Shown: positions 46,923 to 59,186 of the stretch, in pieces
Position numbering within the stretch: position 1 is the first letter of the stretch
How the letters are laid out: each line of letters begins with the position of its first letter
Origin: Lepus europaeus
Taxonomy: Eukaryota; Chordata; Mammalia; Lagomorpha; Leporidae
NCBI RefSeq assembly: GCF_033115175.1
Contig: NC_084842.1
Location: 27,239,549-27,303,548, forward strand
Reading direction: 5' to 3'
DNA length: 64,000 bases
Program-made: the position numbers and the translations under genes
The notes under the pieces: model-generated
Seen by the model: only the letters and a program-made list of their open reading frames with translations
Databases searched by the model: none
What the model was told of the DNA's origin: nothing

Positions 46923-48764
46923 CTCATATATTCAAAGAGTAACTCAACCATGACCACAATCTAATTTTAGAACATTCTTATCACCCCCTAAAAAGAAACC
47001 TGGTGACAATAATCTGTCACTCCCCATCCCAGTCCCCAGTTCTGTTACCCTGGCTGGGCAACCACGAGTTTATTTTATGTCTTTGCAAATACTTCCATTG
47101 TGGACCCTTCTCATGCATGAAATCACACACTATGTGGTAGTCTGTGACAAGGTCCTTTCACATAGCAAATTTCCAGGGCTTGTCCCTGTTGCAGCATCTA
47201 GCAGATTACCCTGTATTTTTATTTGCTAATCAACCCTCACCATAAGGCAATATAGGAAAGAATCATTTTGCCTAGATCTTCTCTTTTCTACCATACTCAG
47301 ATCCAAACTTGCACTTCCTTCTCACTGTCAGTTAGTGGACTCGGAGGCTGATCAGAGACACCCCAAGGTAACAGGACTGGAGCGCATAGTGGAGAACTTG
47401 TCAGGAGGCAGAGAGAAAGGACAGAGAAAGAGCCATCCCAGTACAGGACGTGCAGAAGACGAAAGAGACGCCTGCCTTCTGCTCCTCTCTGGGGCATTCA
47501 GGGTGTCTTCTGTCCACTTCCTTTGGAAGTCCCTGATGTTGGTTATCACCAGATTCTCCCTCCATAGGATCTGAACAAGAAAGGATAAACAACACAACGG
47601 AATTCCTCCACAATCTCAGCTTGGTTTTGCACCTGCCAACTTTGCTTTACCTCATACCTGGTCCCCAGGGCCCAGGCCTATCTCCCCACTCCCCTTCCCC
47701 TACCAAGGTCAGATGCTCTCAAAGATGCAATTTAAGACCATGGTCCTGCCTTTGACCTGGTGGTTCAACCTGCTCATGGCCTTGGAAGCTATGGTCCATG
47801 TACCACAAACCTCTGCTTTCATTGCTCCAAGATTTTTCTATTAGATTGTGGAGGAGAAAACTTTAAACCCTTAGCAAACAGCATAGCCGAATGACGACTT
47901 TCTTACCTTCCTTTCTTCCCTCCCTCCCTCCCTTCCTCCTTCCTTCTTTTCTGTCTTCGTGTAACTTTACTGCTGTCTTCCTTGGAATTGGAGAACTTTA
48001 CTTTTTGTGTGGATGGGAATTGTGTGACTTTGCTCCCGAGAAAGCCAAGAGCGCCTTGCGTGACAGGGAGCCCTGGGCACGCCTGACAGAATCCAGGACA
48101 CTGTCCCATGCCCTCCCCTTGTAAAATATGTATTCAAATGTGCTGCAGCTTTCAGCTTACGCGGCTATCACGGCTGCAGGCAGCATCAGGAATGCCCCCA
48201 GAGGCCTCAGTCCAACACTTCTCTCACCCACCGAAAAAGTAACTTGCTCTCACCCCAAGGTACGTGCTCAGTGGGCAGAGGGAATTTTTATCACATTAAA
48301 AGAAAAAAAGGAAACCACTAACCATCTTCCCCACAAACTCTTGCAGAAAGGTCAATGAATGCAACGCTTATCACATAAATTTCCAGGGAGCCAGGGCTTG
48401 GCTAATTTGTTCCCAAACTTTAGTTCCTTAAGGTGGTTTCTTTTTAATGCCCAGCGTGCTTCAAATTCCAAATGCGGATGGTTCCCTAGGAGAACCTCAC
48501 ACCCCAGTCACGCACTGCTCAGCTTTCTTCTCAGATTCTGAGCAGGTGAACGAATAATATACCAGCAGTTCACAAGCTAGATGTCATCACGTTCACTTGT
48601 TAACAAAACAGAATTTGCAAAACAGAGTGGTACTAAATGCATGGTGTATGTGTAAAAGTTTCAGAAATCCTTAAAAATGAGAACGGCATAAGAAACAAAA
48701 CACAAAGGCACTGAACACTTACTGTCCGTGAGGAATCAACACATGTTATGAAAAGGCAATCCAT
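46923..48764. other. Unannotated sequence with a CCTT tract
   Basis: An imperfect (CCTT/CCCT)n tract spans 47907-47951. No SINE was found in 1.8 kb and no exon was recognised. Confidence 0.5.
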
Positions 48765-48840
48765 AGATTTCAAAAGTGTTTTGCACCAAAATAAACTTAC
48801 CTTTAATTCCATTTTCCCTGAATTTTATAAAGTACCCTAA
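48765..48840 (-). mobile_element. Mariner-like MITE fragment
   Basis: Reverse of the shared core: ACCAAAATAAACTTACCTTT, AATTCCATTTTCCC, AAAGTACCC. Confidence 0.5.
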
Positions 48841-49419
48841 TATATGTGTATATGTAAAATGTGCATCTCTTAGAATTTCTGAACATACAATTGTCTTAGG
48901 TACTCATATATATATAATTACACAATAATCACTAAACATATTCGTTTCAAAAGGCCTCTTGTAAGGCACAAATAATAGTTATTTTACCAATCTATCCATC
49001 CATCAATATATACTGAATACACCTGTGTATGTAAGGTATTATGAAAATATTATCTGAATTAAAAGTACTGCCTGCATTTCTTCCAAATGCATGATTCTAA
49101 ATTATCTCAAAATAAACATTTTTATTGAAAAAATAATGAATTCCAAGATTTTAAAGACTTGTAGCCTCATAAATAAACAGTGAACTCTCATGGCAAAAAT
49201 TCCAGTGGCAGATAATAGCTCACTAATCTCCTCCGTCTGGTATATGCTGTCTTCGCTTCAGCTCAGTGAACCAAAGAGATAAGATAATTTCAGCTGTTTA
49301 TCATTTACAGAGCAGTTCTTATGAGGGAGTAAGCCTTTGATATGGGGTGACTGGGGAGAATCTCCCAGATACCTCTGTTCTATATTATTCATATACTGTG
49401 TATGTGCATGGAAGGCTAC

Positions 49420-49530
49420 ATCAGACAGTTCATGAAAAAATGGTATTAGAAGGTGAGTTACAGTTGTGAAGTCCATACATAGTTTTTTTTCATAACCTAC
49501 ATTTTCATAAGCTTTTTGAAGTACCCTTAT
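49420..49530 (+). mobile_element. Mariner-like MITE, internally deleted
   Basis: CAGTTCATGAAAAAATGGTA start and TTTTCATAAGCTTTTTGAAG TACCC end. Confidence 0.5.
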
Positions 49531-49608
49531 ATGTGTATGTATGTATGTATGTATGTGTATGTATACCTGTACACCCTATGTGTATGTTGTGTGTGTGTGT
49601 GTGTGTCT
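49531..49608. repeat. (TGTA)n and (GT)n microsatellites
   Basis: Two simple-repeat tracts with a short spacer adjoin the MITE end. Confidence 0.9.
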
Positions 49609-49748
49609 CGTATCCTGCTCTTCATCAAAACTAACCCACTCTAATTTCCTGTAGAGTTCTTCCATCTTGAAAATTCCAGAACTCTAGATTGGGCCAGCTA
49701 GTGTCTAGCTCACTCTGGGGAAACCGAACATAGGACAGGGCAGAGGCC

Positions 49749-50061
49749 TTTATTTATTTATTCATTACTTTCATTTTATTTGAAAGACAAGGGAGTGGGA
49801 GAGAGAGAGAGAGCTTCCATCCAGTGGTTCACTCCTCAGATGCCCAAAACAACCAAGGACCAGGTCAGGTCAAAGCCAGAAGCCAACAGCTTAATCAGGT
49901 CTCCCATACGGGTGGCAGGGACACAGGTAGTTGAGCCATCAACGGCTTCCTCTCAGGGTGCAGCATAGCAGGGAGCTGGAACAGGAAGTTGAGTTGAGAC
50001 TGGAACTGGAATGCAGGTATCCATGTGGCATTTTAACTGCCACACTAAATGCCTGCCCTTG
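49749..50061 (-). mobile_element. CSINE, old, reverse
   Basis: CATTTTATTTGAAAGACAAG start and CCACACTAAATGCCTGCCC end. Confidence 0.85.
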
Positions 50062-51774
50062 GTACATGCCTTTAGAAATGGGATATTGTGGAGTATAAGA
50101 CGCTACTGGAGGAGAGAGCTGGAGGGGGGGGTTCTAGGCAGAAAGGGACTCCAAGAGTGAAAGGAATCCCAGGGAAGCTGCAAGGTCCCAGGCTTGACCA
50201 GAAGCACAGTTTTACCAGAGCCAGGCCAATACCTGCAAAACTGGATCTGATGTTAAAGTGTCTGAAAATATACTCAAAGCAGGAGGGAGGGAGGAAGTAT
50301 CACTATATACTTAGAACTGTATTTATGAACTACAGTGAATCTGTTCTCTTTGTATTAATATCACATTAACATGAGAAATGATGAGGATTGTATTTAAGTA
50401 ATTATGCTTTTGCTGTGACCCTGAGAATCTAATGTATTAATAAATTCCTTAAAGAAAGGAAATAAATAAATAAATAATAAAAAATATAATTAATGAAAAC
50501 AGTTTACTGCCCCCCCCCCCTTCTTGGAAAAAGATTGCAGGACACAATGGGGCCAGTATGTGAGCGCTCATTTTAATTCCTGAAGGAATCTGCATGGACA
50601 CAGATGACTCTCCTCCTGAGGGTTAAGCTCCTGACTTCCCCTTTGTTGAATCCTGGCAGAAAAGGGGCCGTAGTTAATGGAGTTGGGAATCGAGGATCAG
50701 GCATATTAGAACTGTGCATTCCATTGCCACTGAGCCTCTAAGCATTATCAGCCAAAGCCAATACAGTAACACCCCACTCATCTACAATTTGTACAGCACA
50801 CAGCAAATGCATAAGTGGCGATCAGGAAATCAGAAAAAGGGCCTCACGATAAGGAAGAAATTATAGGTATTAGAAAAAGCAGCACATGGGTTCAAGAGAA
50901 AAAGACAAAGAATTAGACAGATGGACAGAAATGCAGCATCAAGCAGTTAGCCACACCTGCTAACTTATAAAGCAGGCAGTGTGCATTTTGTGGAGTAAAC
51001 GGGAGGGAAGCAAAGCCTTTTGAAGAAATCAATTAATGAAGCCTTATATATTTCAAGACTTTGTTTTGAATAAGTGCATGGAGCTGTGATCACTGCCCTA
51101 AAGGGAAAGGAAGAACTCAATACAGAAAAGAATTAGCATCACTGGGACAGTGCAATGAGGAGAGGCACTCAGGACCCTCGGGTAGGGATAATGGAGTTCA
51201 CTGCACTACTATCCACTGATCCCTAATTATGAGGGCTAGTAACTCAAGATCAATACATAGAATTATTAACATCCCTGCCTAAATGAGCTATAACACTGTT
51301 CCATTGAGCTGAAGCTCCTTAATAATTTCCAAGTTAGTAAGCCTTTAGGATTCTGGTTTATTTTTGTAGACGCTACATGCAACATTTGGAATAAACATTA
51401 ACTCTATTCAAGGGAAGCCCTTAGGATGGTTACAAAGACTAAGTCTAAATATTGCCATTGTAGCAAATTTGGAATTCTGGTTTCTAACTCACAGAAGTGA
51501 GAAAAGGTCTACACTGACACAAACACTCGTGCTAGGAAGGAGACACCAGAGACAGCAATAAGAGGAGAGAAAAGCGACAGGCTCCATGTGCCAAACCAAG
51601 GACCAGCATGCACAGCAACACTTCTAGCCTCAGATCCCTGCAACAGACAACCGATGGCCCGAGTCTATCAAAAAAGTGTCAATTAGAATCTTCATATTTG
51701 ATTTTACTAAATTAAAACGTCAGAAAAGAAACTTGGCGATTTTTTTTCTAAAGAGGTTTAAGAAAAATATGTTG
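50062..51774. other. Unannotated sequence
   Basis: G9 near 50125, (AAAT)n at 50459-50475 and C10-11 at 50510-50520. No exon and no young repeat. Confidence 0.5.
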
Positions 51775-52222
51775 CGACTTCTAGAAACTTGCTCTCCAGA
51801 AAAAGCTGCCATTGGGATGTGAACAGTTGAGATCTGCACTGGGATGAAGAGCATCCTCTCCAGAATGGGTGTCTACACAGAACCTGTAAATACAAACTTA
51901 GAAATGAGGTCATTGCAGATGGATTCAAGTGCAGATGAGACCTTCCTGATCCTATGATGGCTGTCCTTATGGAAGAGGACATTTGCAAGCAGAGGTGAAG
52001 GGAACAGGGCCATGGAGAGATGAGACTGGGAGTTCAGTTTTGTCACCAGCAGCTAAGGCACCCTGAGAATTGCCAGCAACCACGAAGGCGAGGAAGGAGC
52101 TCCACTGGAGCCCCCCAGGGATGCCTTGACTTCAGACTTACAGCTTCCAGGAGTGTAAGAGAAGCCATTTCAGGGTTGGAAGCGATCCAGTTAACCTTGG
52201 CAGCCCTAGGAGAGTAATACAA
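51775..52222 (+). mobile_element. MaLR/MLT-like LTR
   Basis: AATGAGGTCATTGCAGATGG, GATGGCTGTCCTTATGGAAG and TGCCAGCAACCACGAAGGCG occur in LTR order and end near GAGTAATACAAGG. Confidence 0.55.
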
Positions 52223-52396
52223 GGTCCTACTCTGCCTGGTTCATTCACTCAGATATTTGCTTTGGGAGTACATAGATTTTGTTTGTTGAGTAATGAACAT
52301 TTTGCAAAGACCATTTTAAGCACTTCTCACGGATTATCCCACTCCATCCTCTGATAATAAATATTACAGTCAGATAAGAAAGTTTTCATGCATTTT

Positions 52397-52736
52397 TTTT
52401 TGACAGGCAGAGTTAGACAGTGAGAGAGAGACAGAAAGGTCTTCCTTTTTCCGTTGGTTCATCCCCCAAGTGGCCGCTACGGCCAGCGTGTTGCGACCAG
52501 CACACTGCGCTGATCCGAAGCCAGGAGCCAGGTGCTTCCTCCTGGTCTCCCATGTGGGTGCAGGGCCCAAGGACCTGGGCCATCCTCCACTGCACTCCCA
52601 GGCCACAGCAGAGAGCTGGACTGGAAGAGGAGCAACCGGGACAGAACCAGTGCCCCAACCGGGACTAGAACCTGGGGTGCCGGCGCCGCAGGCGGAGGAT
52701 TAGCCTAGTGAGCCGCAGTAGCGGCCTTCGTGCATT
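52397..52736 (-). mobile_element. Young-type CSINE with TSD
   Basis: GC-rich subtype in reverse, ending AGTGAGCCGCAGTAGCGGCC. TSD TTCATGCATTTT / TTCGTGCATTTT. Confidence 0.95.
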
Positions 52737-52774
52737 TTGAAGCTCTGTTGTTTTGGCTTAGAAAATGAAGGAGA

Positions 52775-53110
52775 GGGGCTGGTGCTGTGGCTTAGCTGGT
52801 AAAGCCACCACCTGCCATGCCAGCATCCCATATGGACACCAGTTCCAGTCCTGGCTGCTCCACTTCCAATCCAGCTCTCTATTATGGTCTGAGAAAGCAG
52901 TAGAAGATGGCCTAAGTCTCTGGGCCCCTGCACCAGCATGGGAGACCCAGAAGAAACTTCTGGCTCCTGGCTTCAGATTGGCCCAGCTCCAGCTATTGTG
53001 GCCATTTGGGGACTAAACCAGCAGATGGAAGACCTCTCTCTTTCTCTCTCTCTCACTCTCTCTGCCTCTCTGTATCTCTGCCTTTCAAATAAATAAATAC
53101 ATCTTTTTAA
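52775..53110 (+). mobile_element. CSINE with TSD
   Basis: GGGGCTGGTGCTGTGGCTTA through AAATAAATAAATACATCTTT. TSD AAAATGAAGGAGA / AAAATGAGGGAGA. Confidence 0.95.
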
Positions 53111-53215
53111 AAAATGAGGGAGAAAGAAAGAACTTGCTCAAGTTCACTGGGTCAGCGAGTGTTGGAAGAAGAAATTGGATGCAGGCAGGCTGGCCCCAGA
53201 ATCACGCTCTACTGC

Positions 53216-53720
53216 CCATTCTGCCCATATGACACACTTTGGAGCCCAAGCCATCTAAGCTAGTTGTTTTCACAAAGCAAATGATCCAGATAATTCAATT
53301 GCCTCTTCTAGATTCTTGTGGATAATTCAGGCCAAAGGTTAGCACAACAAAATATAGTAAATGTTATGACTCCTTGACAACTCTGCCACTTTACCTTCTA
53401 CCCTGGCAATCTGATGCTTGCCATCTTTCATGCACCATGCCATACCCCTCATTCGTGGGTGCCTATGAAATCATTTTTATATTTTTGAAGTAGTTATTAC
53501 TGTTTCCTGAAATGTTCTCTGGTTTTGGAATGTTTGCAATTGCATCTCATCTCTCAAGTCATAGTTCACATGCCATGGAGGCACCTAACAACAGTGCTTC
53601 AAAATACCGAAAATAGCAAAAACTTAGAGAACTTAAGGGAGACTTGAACAAATCCACAGTTGTAAAGTTGACACCTCTTTCTCTCAGCAACAGAGAGTAC
53701 TGGTAGACAGAAAATCAGCC
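53216..53720. other. Unannotated sequence
   Basis: Nothing recognisable. Confidence 0.5.
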
Positions 53721-53949
53721 AGGGGTGAGCAAAGACTAGCAGTTCAGACACCCAACATCCCACATCAGAGAACAATGGTTCAAGTCCTTGGGTCCCTGCC
53801 ACCCATGTGGAAAGCCCAGATGGAGTTCTAGGCTCTTGGCTTCAGTCTGGCCCAGCCCTGTCCATTGTAGGCATTTGAAGAGTAAACCAATCTATCTATC
53901 TCTTTCTTTCTGCCTTTCAAATAAATTTATCAAAAAAAAAAATTAAAAA
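53721..53949 (+). mobile_element. CSINE, old, internally deleted
   Basis: CAGTTCAGACACCCAACATC, TGCCACCCATGTGGAAAGCC and TTTCAAATAAATTTATC. Confidence 0.8.
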
Positions 53950-54218
53950 GAGAATCAATTTAATTCTTTTTAAGTAAAAACCCTATAACCTTATATGTGA
54001 ACTGGAAATATCAGTGTGAACTATGATTTAAAAACAAATGTAAAAGGATTCCTGCAAACTACTTTGCAGTTTCACATAAAAATGCATCACAGATGTAACA
54101 ATAAAACAAAACAAAACCAAAAAATTGTAACATTTTACCAAAAAAAATGGAGAAAATATTTGGGCCTTAGGACTACACAAGAATTCTCAGACTTGACAGT
54201 AAGAGCATGACTCGCATT

Positions 54219-54537
54219 GGTGGGTGTTTGTCACAGTGGCTTGGGTCACTGCTTAGGACACCTGCATCCCAAGTCACAGTTTCTGGTTCAAGTCCCTCTG
54301 GTTCAAGTCCATGTGCATCCTGGGAAGCAGCAGATGATGGCTCATGTACTTGGGTCCCTGTCATCTACCTGGAAGACTTGAAATTGAGTTCTGGGCTCCT
54401 AGCTGTGGCCGGGCACAGCCCTGGCAATTGTGGGCATTTAAGGAGTGAAGCAGCAGATGGAAGATCTCTCTGTGTCTGCCTGCCTGCCTGCCTGCCTATC
54501 TCTCTGTCTTCCAAATAAAGTGAAAATAAACATTTTA
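54219..54537 (+). mobile_element. CSINE, old, with (CTGC)n
   Basis: GGTGGGTGTTTGTCACAGTG head. The CT tract has become (CTGC)n at 54475-54497. Confidence 0.85.
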
Positions 54538-54862
54538 GGCCAGTGCCGTGGCTCACTAGGCTAATCCTTCGCCTGTGGTGCCAGCACCCCGGGTTCTAGT
54601 CCCAGTCAGGGCGCCGGATTCTGTCCCGGTTGCTCCTCTCCCAGTCCAGCTCTCTGCTGTGGCTCAGGAAGGCAATGGAGGATGGCCCAAGTGCTTGGGC
54701 CCCTGTACCCGCATGAGAGACCAGGAGGAAGCACGTGGCTCCTGGGCTTCAGATCAGCACAGCACGCCAGCCGTGGCGGCCATTTGGGGGGTGAACCAAT
54801 GGAAGGAAGACCTTTCTCTCTGTCTCTCTCTCTCACTGTCTAACTCTGCCTGTCAAAATAAA
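54538..54862 (+). mobile_element. Young-type CSINE in the tail of the preceding SINE
   Basis: GGCCAGTGCCGTGGCTCACT head. The flanks both carry AAACATTTTA, from duplication of the older tail. Confidence 0.95.
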
Positions 54863-54942
54863 TAAACAAACATTTTAAAATAAAAAAATACAATTCATAA
54901 AAGGAAATTTTGATCAATTGTGCCTCATCAAGATTAAAATCT

Positions 54943-55099
54943 GGGGCGAGTGCTGTGGCGCAGCTCATAAAGCCAACGCCTTTACGCCTTGGGCCCCTGC
55001 ACTCATGTGGGAGATTCAGAAGAAGCTCCTGGCTCCTGGCTTTGGATCGGCATAGCTCTGGCTGTTGTGGCCAATTGGGGAGTGAACCAGCTGATGGGA

Positions 55100-55142
<43 letters not shown>

Positions 55143-55198
55143 CCTCTTCTCTCACTGTGTAACTCTTTCAAGTAAATAAATAAATCTTATAAAAAACC
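54943..55198 (+). mobile_element. CSINE with internal deletion and TSD
   Basis: The head GGGGCGAGTGCTGTGGCGCA jumps to CTTGGGCCCCTGCACTC. TSD AAGATTAAAATCT / AAGATTCTAATCT. Confidence 0.9.
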
Positions 55199-55211
55199 AA
55201 GATTCTAATCT

Positions 55212-55690
55212 TGGCCAAAAAAGGAAAAAAAGAAAAGAGTCAGTGGATAAATTCTCTCTTCCCCCGATGTGGGCCCTTTCAAGCTACATGGTTTCCCGGC
55301 TTCCCTGATGCCTTCCCGAAAGACTGAGAGACCAGCTGTGCTCACGCCCTGCTCAGCAGTGCTCTCCGATTCGCCCTGCTCCTCGTCTCCTTCCCTCGCC
55401 GCCACTGCTGTGGATTGCTCTCCCCCACTAAAAGGGCAACACAAACGCTCTGTCCTTGGTTCTCTCATTTCAGAAGGGCTGAAATTCTTTCAATTTCTTT
55501 TCTTTCATTCTTACTATGTGACATATACAAGTAACACATACTCATGGTAGAAAAATTAGAACATGTAGACAAATATAAAGAGAAAAATGGAAATCATTCA
55601 TAATCCCATTTATCAAATAATAAAGACTTTGAACATTTTTTGGAAGCTATCATTTCAGTTTATTTTTTACAACAAGGGAGTTTATTTTCT
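55212..55690. other. Unannotated sequence
   Basis: Nothing recognisable. Confidence 0.5.
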
Positions 55691-56080
55691 TTCTTTCTTT
55701 CTTTCTTTCTTTCTTTATTTTTTATTTTTTTGACAGGCAGAGTGGACAGTGAGAGAGAGAGAGAGAGACAGAGAGAAAGGTCTTCCTTTTGCCGTTGGTT
55801 CACCCTCCAATGGCCGCTGTGGCTGGCACGCTGCGGCCAGCACACTGCGGCCAGCGCACCGCGCTGATCCGATGGCAGGAGCCAGGTGCTTCTCCTGGTC
55901 TCCCATGGGGTGCAGTGCCCAAGCACTTGGGCCAGCCTCCACTGCACTCCCTGGCCACAGCAGAGAGCTGGCCTGGAAGAGGGGCAACTGGGACAGAATC
56001 CGGCGCCCCAACTGGGACTAGAACCGGGTGTGCTGGCGCCGCAAGGCGGAGGATTAGCCTATTGAGCCACGGCACCGGCC
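55691..56080 (-). mobile_element. Young-type CSINE with (CTTT)n tail expansion
   Basis: The tail expanded to (TTTC)n at 55691-55716. The repeated CTGCGGCCAGC unit is tripled near 55831-55856. TSD GAGTTTATTTTCT / AAGTTTATTTTCT. Confidence 0.95.
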
Positions 56081-56100
56081 AAGTTTATTTTCTAAGAGGT

Positions 56101-56544
56101 TTTTTTTTTTTTTTTTCACCAAATCACCAAACTTATTAAATTCAAACTATACGCTTGACAGTAGACCTAGTTGCAGACTTTTATGTGGCCAATTTAAATT
56201 TGAAGAATAGACACTCTAAGGGTAAGATTCCTAGTGCATTCTCAGGAATTAATGGAAATTCCCAAAGTGCCTGTGTTGCTTTAAGAATGTTTTCTTCAGT
56301 CGATTTTTCTAAACACCCACAAAACCACGTTGTTTCTCTCTTTTTCATAGACAGTGGCACTAATAATAATCTGTCATGATGATGCTCAGAGAACAATGGG
56401 GCATGGGAGGAGACCTGATGATGCAGTACTATAAATACAAACCAAAGGAAGAACAGTCCTGAAGTTTGTCAAGAGATGCAAGGCGGTTAAAGCGACTATT
56501 GCTAAAATAAAGGACATTCACGTTAGTTTATTAGAAGCTACACT
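56101..56544. other. Unannotated sequence
   Basis: A T16 run at 56101-56116, then nothing recognisable. Confidence 0.5.
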
Positions 56545-56830
56545 CGCAGTTGGGAGACTGTGATGTAGTTACTAAGACCACAGACACTGTTACAGATTGT
56601 TTGGCTTTTGGATATTACTTAAATTCTTTGAGTTCCAGTTTTCTCATACAAGACATGAGAATAATGATAGGCGTCCTGCAGAACTGTTCAGTTATTTACA
56701 ATAGGTGTTTGCTCAGTACCAACTATTCAACAAATATTTGTTCAATGAGTTGTAGTCTCTATGGTACAGTAGTGAGTGATACAGACAAGATCTCAGGCCT
56801 CTTGGAGCTCGCAATGATAGCTCAGTGAAT
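56545..56830 (+). mobile_element. MIR and L2-like fragments
   Basis: GTTCCAGTTTTCTCATACAA and TTCAACAAATATTTGTTCAA, then AGATCTCAGGCCTCTTGGAG. Confidence 0.55.
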
Positions 56831-56944
56831 GGTAATTAACATCATTACTACCGCCACCACCAAAACCATCGTCGTCAGTAAAATTTCTCCTATGTTGACT
56901 ATGGATTTAAGAGCACTGATTAGCCCAGGGCAGTGCACTTTCTA

Positions 56945-57128
56945 AATTAAAACATTTTATTTTAGAATAATTAAAAATTCACATGCATTGTACAGAGAGC
57001 TCTTTTGAACATTTTACAAAGTGCTCCCCAGTGATAATGTCTTAGCAATGTAGAACAGGAGATCACAACAGGATACTAGCAATGATAAAATCTACCAATC
57101 TGCTCAGATTTTCCTAGTTTTGCTCTGG

Positions 57129-57159
<31 letters not shown>

Positions 57160-57960
57160 CTAGTTCTAGGCAGTTTTATCACCTGTGTAGGTTTGTATGT
57201 CCACCACTACAGTTAAGTAGAGTAAATTCATCACCCCAAGGACTCATCATATTGTCCCTTTATGACTGTATCGACTGCCCAATGATGACAACGACAAATC
57301 TGTTCTTTATTTCTCCAATTTGGTCATTTCAGGAACATTATATAAAGATTAATGTTACATAAATAAAAGAGTGTAATATAAAGATAGATTAATGCAATGT
57401 GTAACTATGGGGGCTGACATTTTTCCCTCAGTGTAACTCTCCAGAGATTCATCCAAGTTGTCTGTGCTTTCCTACTGTGGAAGACTGTTGCGTGATGGAT
57501 GCAACACAATGTGTTTAACCATTCCTTATTGAGGGACTTCCAGGTTACTGTTAGTGTTTGAATATTATGAACAAAACACTGTATACAGATTTTGGTTCAA
57601 ACATAGTTTTCATTTCTCTGACATAAAATCCCATGAGTGCAGTAGCTGGGTCATATGGTAGTTACATGCTTAGCTTTACAATAAATTGCCAAACTGTTTT
57701 CCAGGGTGGCTGAGCCAATTTACATTTCCAGCAGCAATGTATTAGGGATTCAGTTTCTCTGCACCCTTGCCAGTGTTTGGTGCTGCCACTATTTTTGATT
57801 TTAGCTGTTCTGATCGGGATGTAGCAATGGCTCATTGCAGTCTGAATTTGCATTCCTTTGATAGTTAATGGTGTTGAACCTCTCCTCACGTGCTGCTTGC
57901 CATCTACATATCCTGTTCAGTGAAATAAATATCTCTTCCTAACTTTTTTCCATTTTCTAT
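56945..57960 (-). mobile_element. L1M 3' region, reverse, about 1 kb
   Basis: TAAAAATTCACATGCATTGT, CCAAACTGTTTTCCAGGGTG, TACATTTCCAGCAGCAATGT and TTGATAGTTAATGGTGTTGA are reverse L1 phrases in order. A (GT)n/(GC)n tract lies at 57129-57159. Confidence 0.75.
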
Positions 57961-57981
57961 TTGGAATTTCTTAACTATTTT

Positions 57982-58286
57982 GTTTTTTTCTAAAGGTTTA
58001 TTTGAAAGTCAGAGTTACAGAGAGAGAGAGAGAGAGAGAGAGCGAGCTTCCATTATCTAGTTCACTATCCAAATGGCCACATTTGGATATGGGCTGGGCC
58101 AGGCTGAAGCCAGGAGACAGGAGCTTCTTCCAGGTCTCCCACATGGGTGCAGGGGCCCAAGCACTTGGGCCATCTTTCCCTGTTTTTCCAGGTGCATTAG
58201 CAGGGAGCTGGATCAGAAGTGGAGCCCTTAAGGGATGCCGGTGTCACAGTCAGCAGCTTAATCTGCTACACTACAACGCCAGCTCC
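57982..58286 (-). mobile_element. CSINE, reverse (cluster copy 1)
   Basis: TTTATTTGAAAGTCAGAGTT to CTACACTACAACGCCAGCTCC. Confidence 0.9.
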
Positions 58287-58305
58287 AAACTATTGAATTT
58301 TGAGT

Positions 58306-58652
58306 ATTTTTTAAAGATTTTATTTATTTATTTGAGAGGCAGAGTTACAGACAGAGAGCAGGAGAGGCAGAGAGAGAGAGAGAGAGAGATCTTCTATCCA
58401 CTGGTTCACTCACCAAATGGCCACAAACAGCCGGAGCTGAGCCAATCCAAAGCCAGGAGCCAGGAGCTTTTCCCAGGTCTCCAATGTAGGTGCAGAGGCC
58501 AACTTGGCACTTGGGCAATCTTCTACTGCTTTTCCCTGTCTGTAACCAGAGAGCTGGATCAGAAGTGGAGCAACCAGGACATGAACAGCACCCATATGGG
58601 ATACTGGCATCACAGGAGGAAGTGCAGCCTACTACACCACAGAGCCAGCCCC
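58306..58652 (-). mobile_element. CSINE, reverse (cluster copy 2)
   Basis: TTTTTAAAGATTTTATTTAT to CACCACAGAGCCAGCCCC. Confidence 0.95.
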
Positions 58653-58777
58653 GAGAATTCTTAATCTACTTTAGAGACCAGTCCTTGTCAGACTTGCGGT
58701 TTGTAAACATTCTCACTCAACCTATAACTTGTCTTTTCTCCTCTTAACAAAGTCTTTGTAGGGGCAAAAGATTTTAA

Positions 58778-59118
58778 TCTTTTTTTAAGATGTATTTATT
58801 TATTAATTTGAAAGTCAGAGTTACACAGAGAAGGAGAGGCAGAAAAAGAGACAGAGAGGTCTTCCATCTGCTTGTCTGCTCCCCAATTAGCTGCAACGGC
58901 CAGAGCTGTGCCGATCCGAAGCCAGAAGCCAGGAGCTTCTTCTGGGTCTCCCACATGGGTGCAGGGGCCCAAGGACTTGAGCCATCTTCGACTGCTTTCT
59001 CAGGCCATAGCAGAGAGCTGGATTGGAAGTGGAGCAGCCCGGACTTGAACCAATGCCCATATGGGATGCCGGCACTGCAGGTGGCGGCTTTACCTGCTTA
59101 CACCACAGCGCCAGCTCC
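58778..59118 (-). mobile_element. CSINE, reverse (cluster copy 3)
   Basis: TTTTTTTAAGATGTATTTAT to CACCACAGCGCCAGCTCC. Confidence 0.95.
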
Positions 59119-59186
59119 TCCACTGATTCTTGTCTGCCATCAGCTAAAATCTGTCCCACGAGACATCAGCTCCTTGTCTCCTTTTT

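Larger units (their letters stand above)
52245..53215 (+). mobile_element. MIR split by two CSINEs in opposite orientation
   Basis: Piece 1 is 52245-52396 (TAAGCACTTCTCACGGATTA), piece 2 is 52737-52774 and piece 3 is 53111-53215 (AACTTGCTCAAGTTCACTGG). They follow MIR order. Confidence 0.6.

Noticed and set aside
58002..58664. 220-residue open frame
   Set aside because: It is translated CSINE sequence spanning two copies (GSLPxWPQxLELxQSEARSQE-type shadow).
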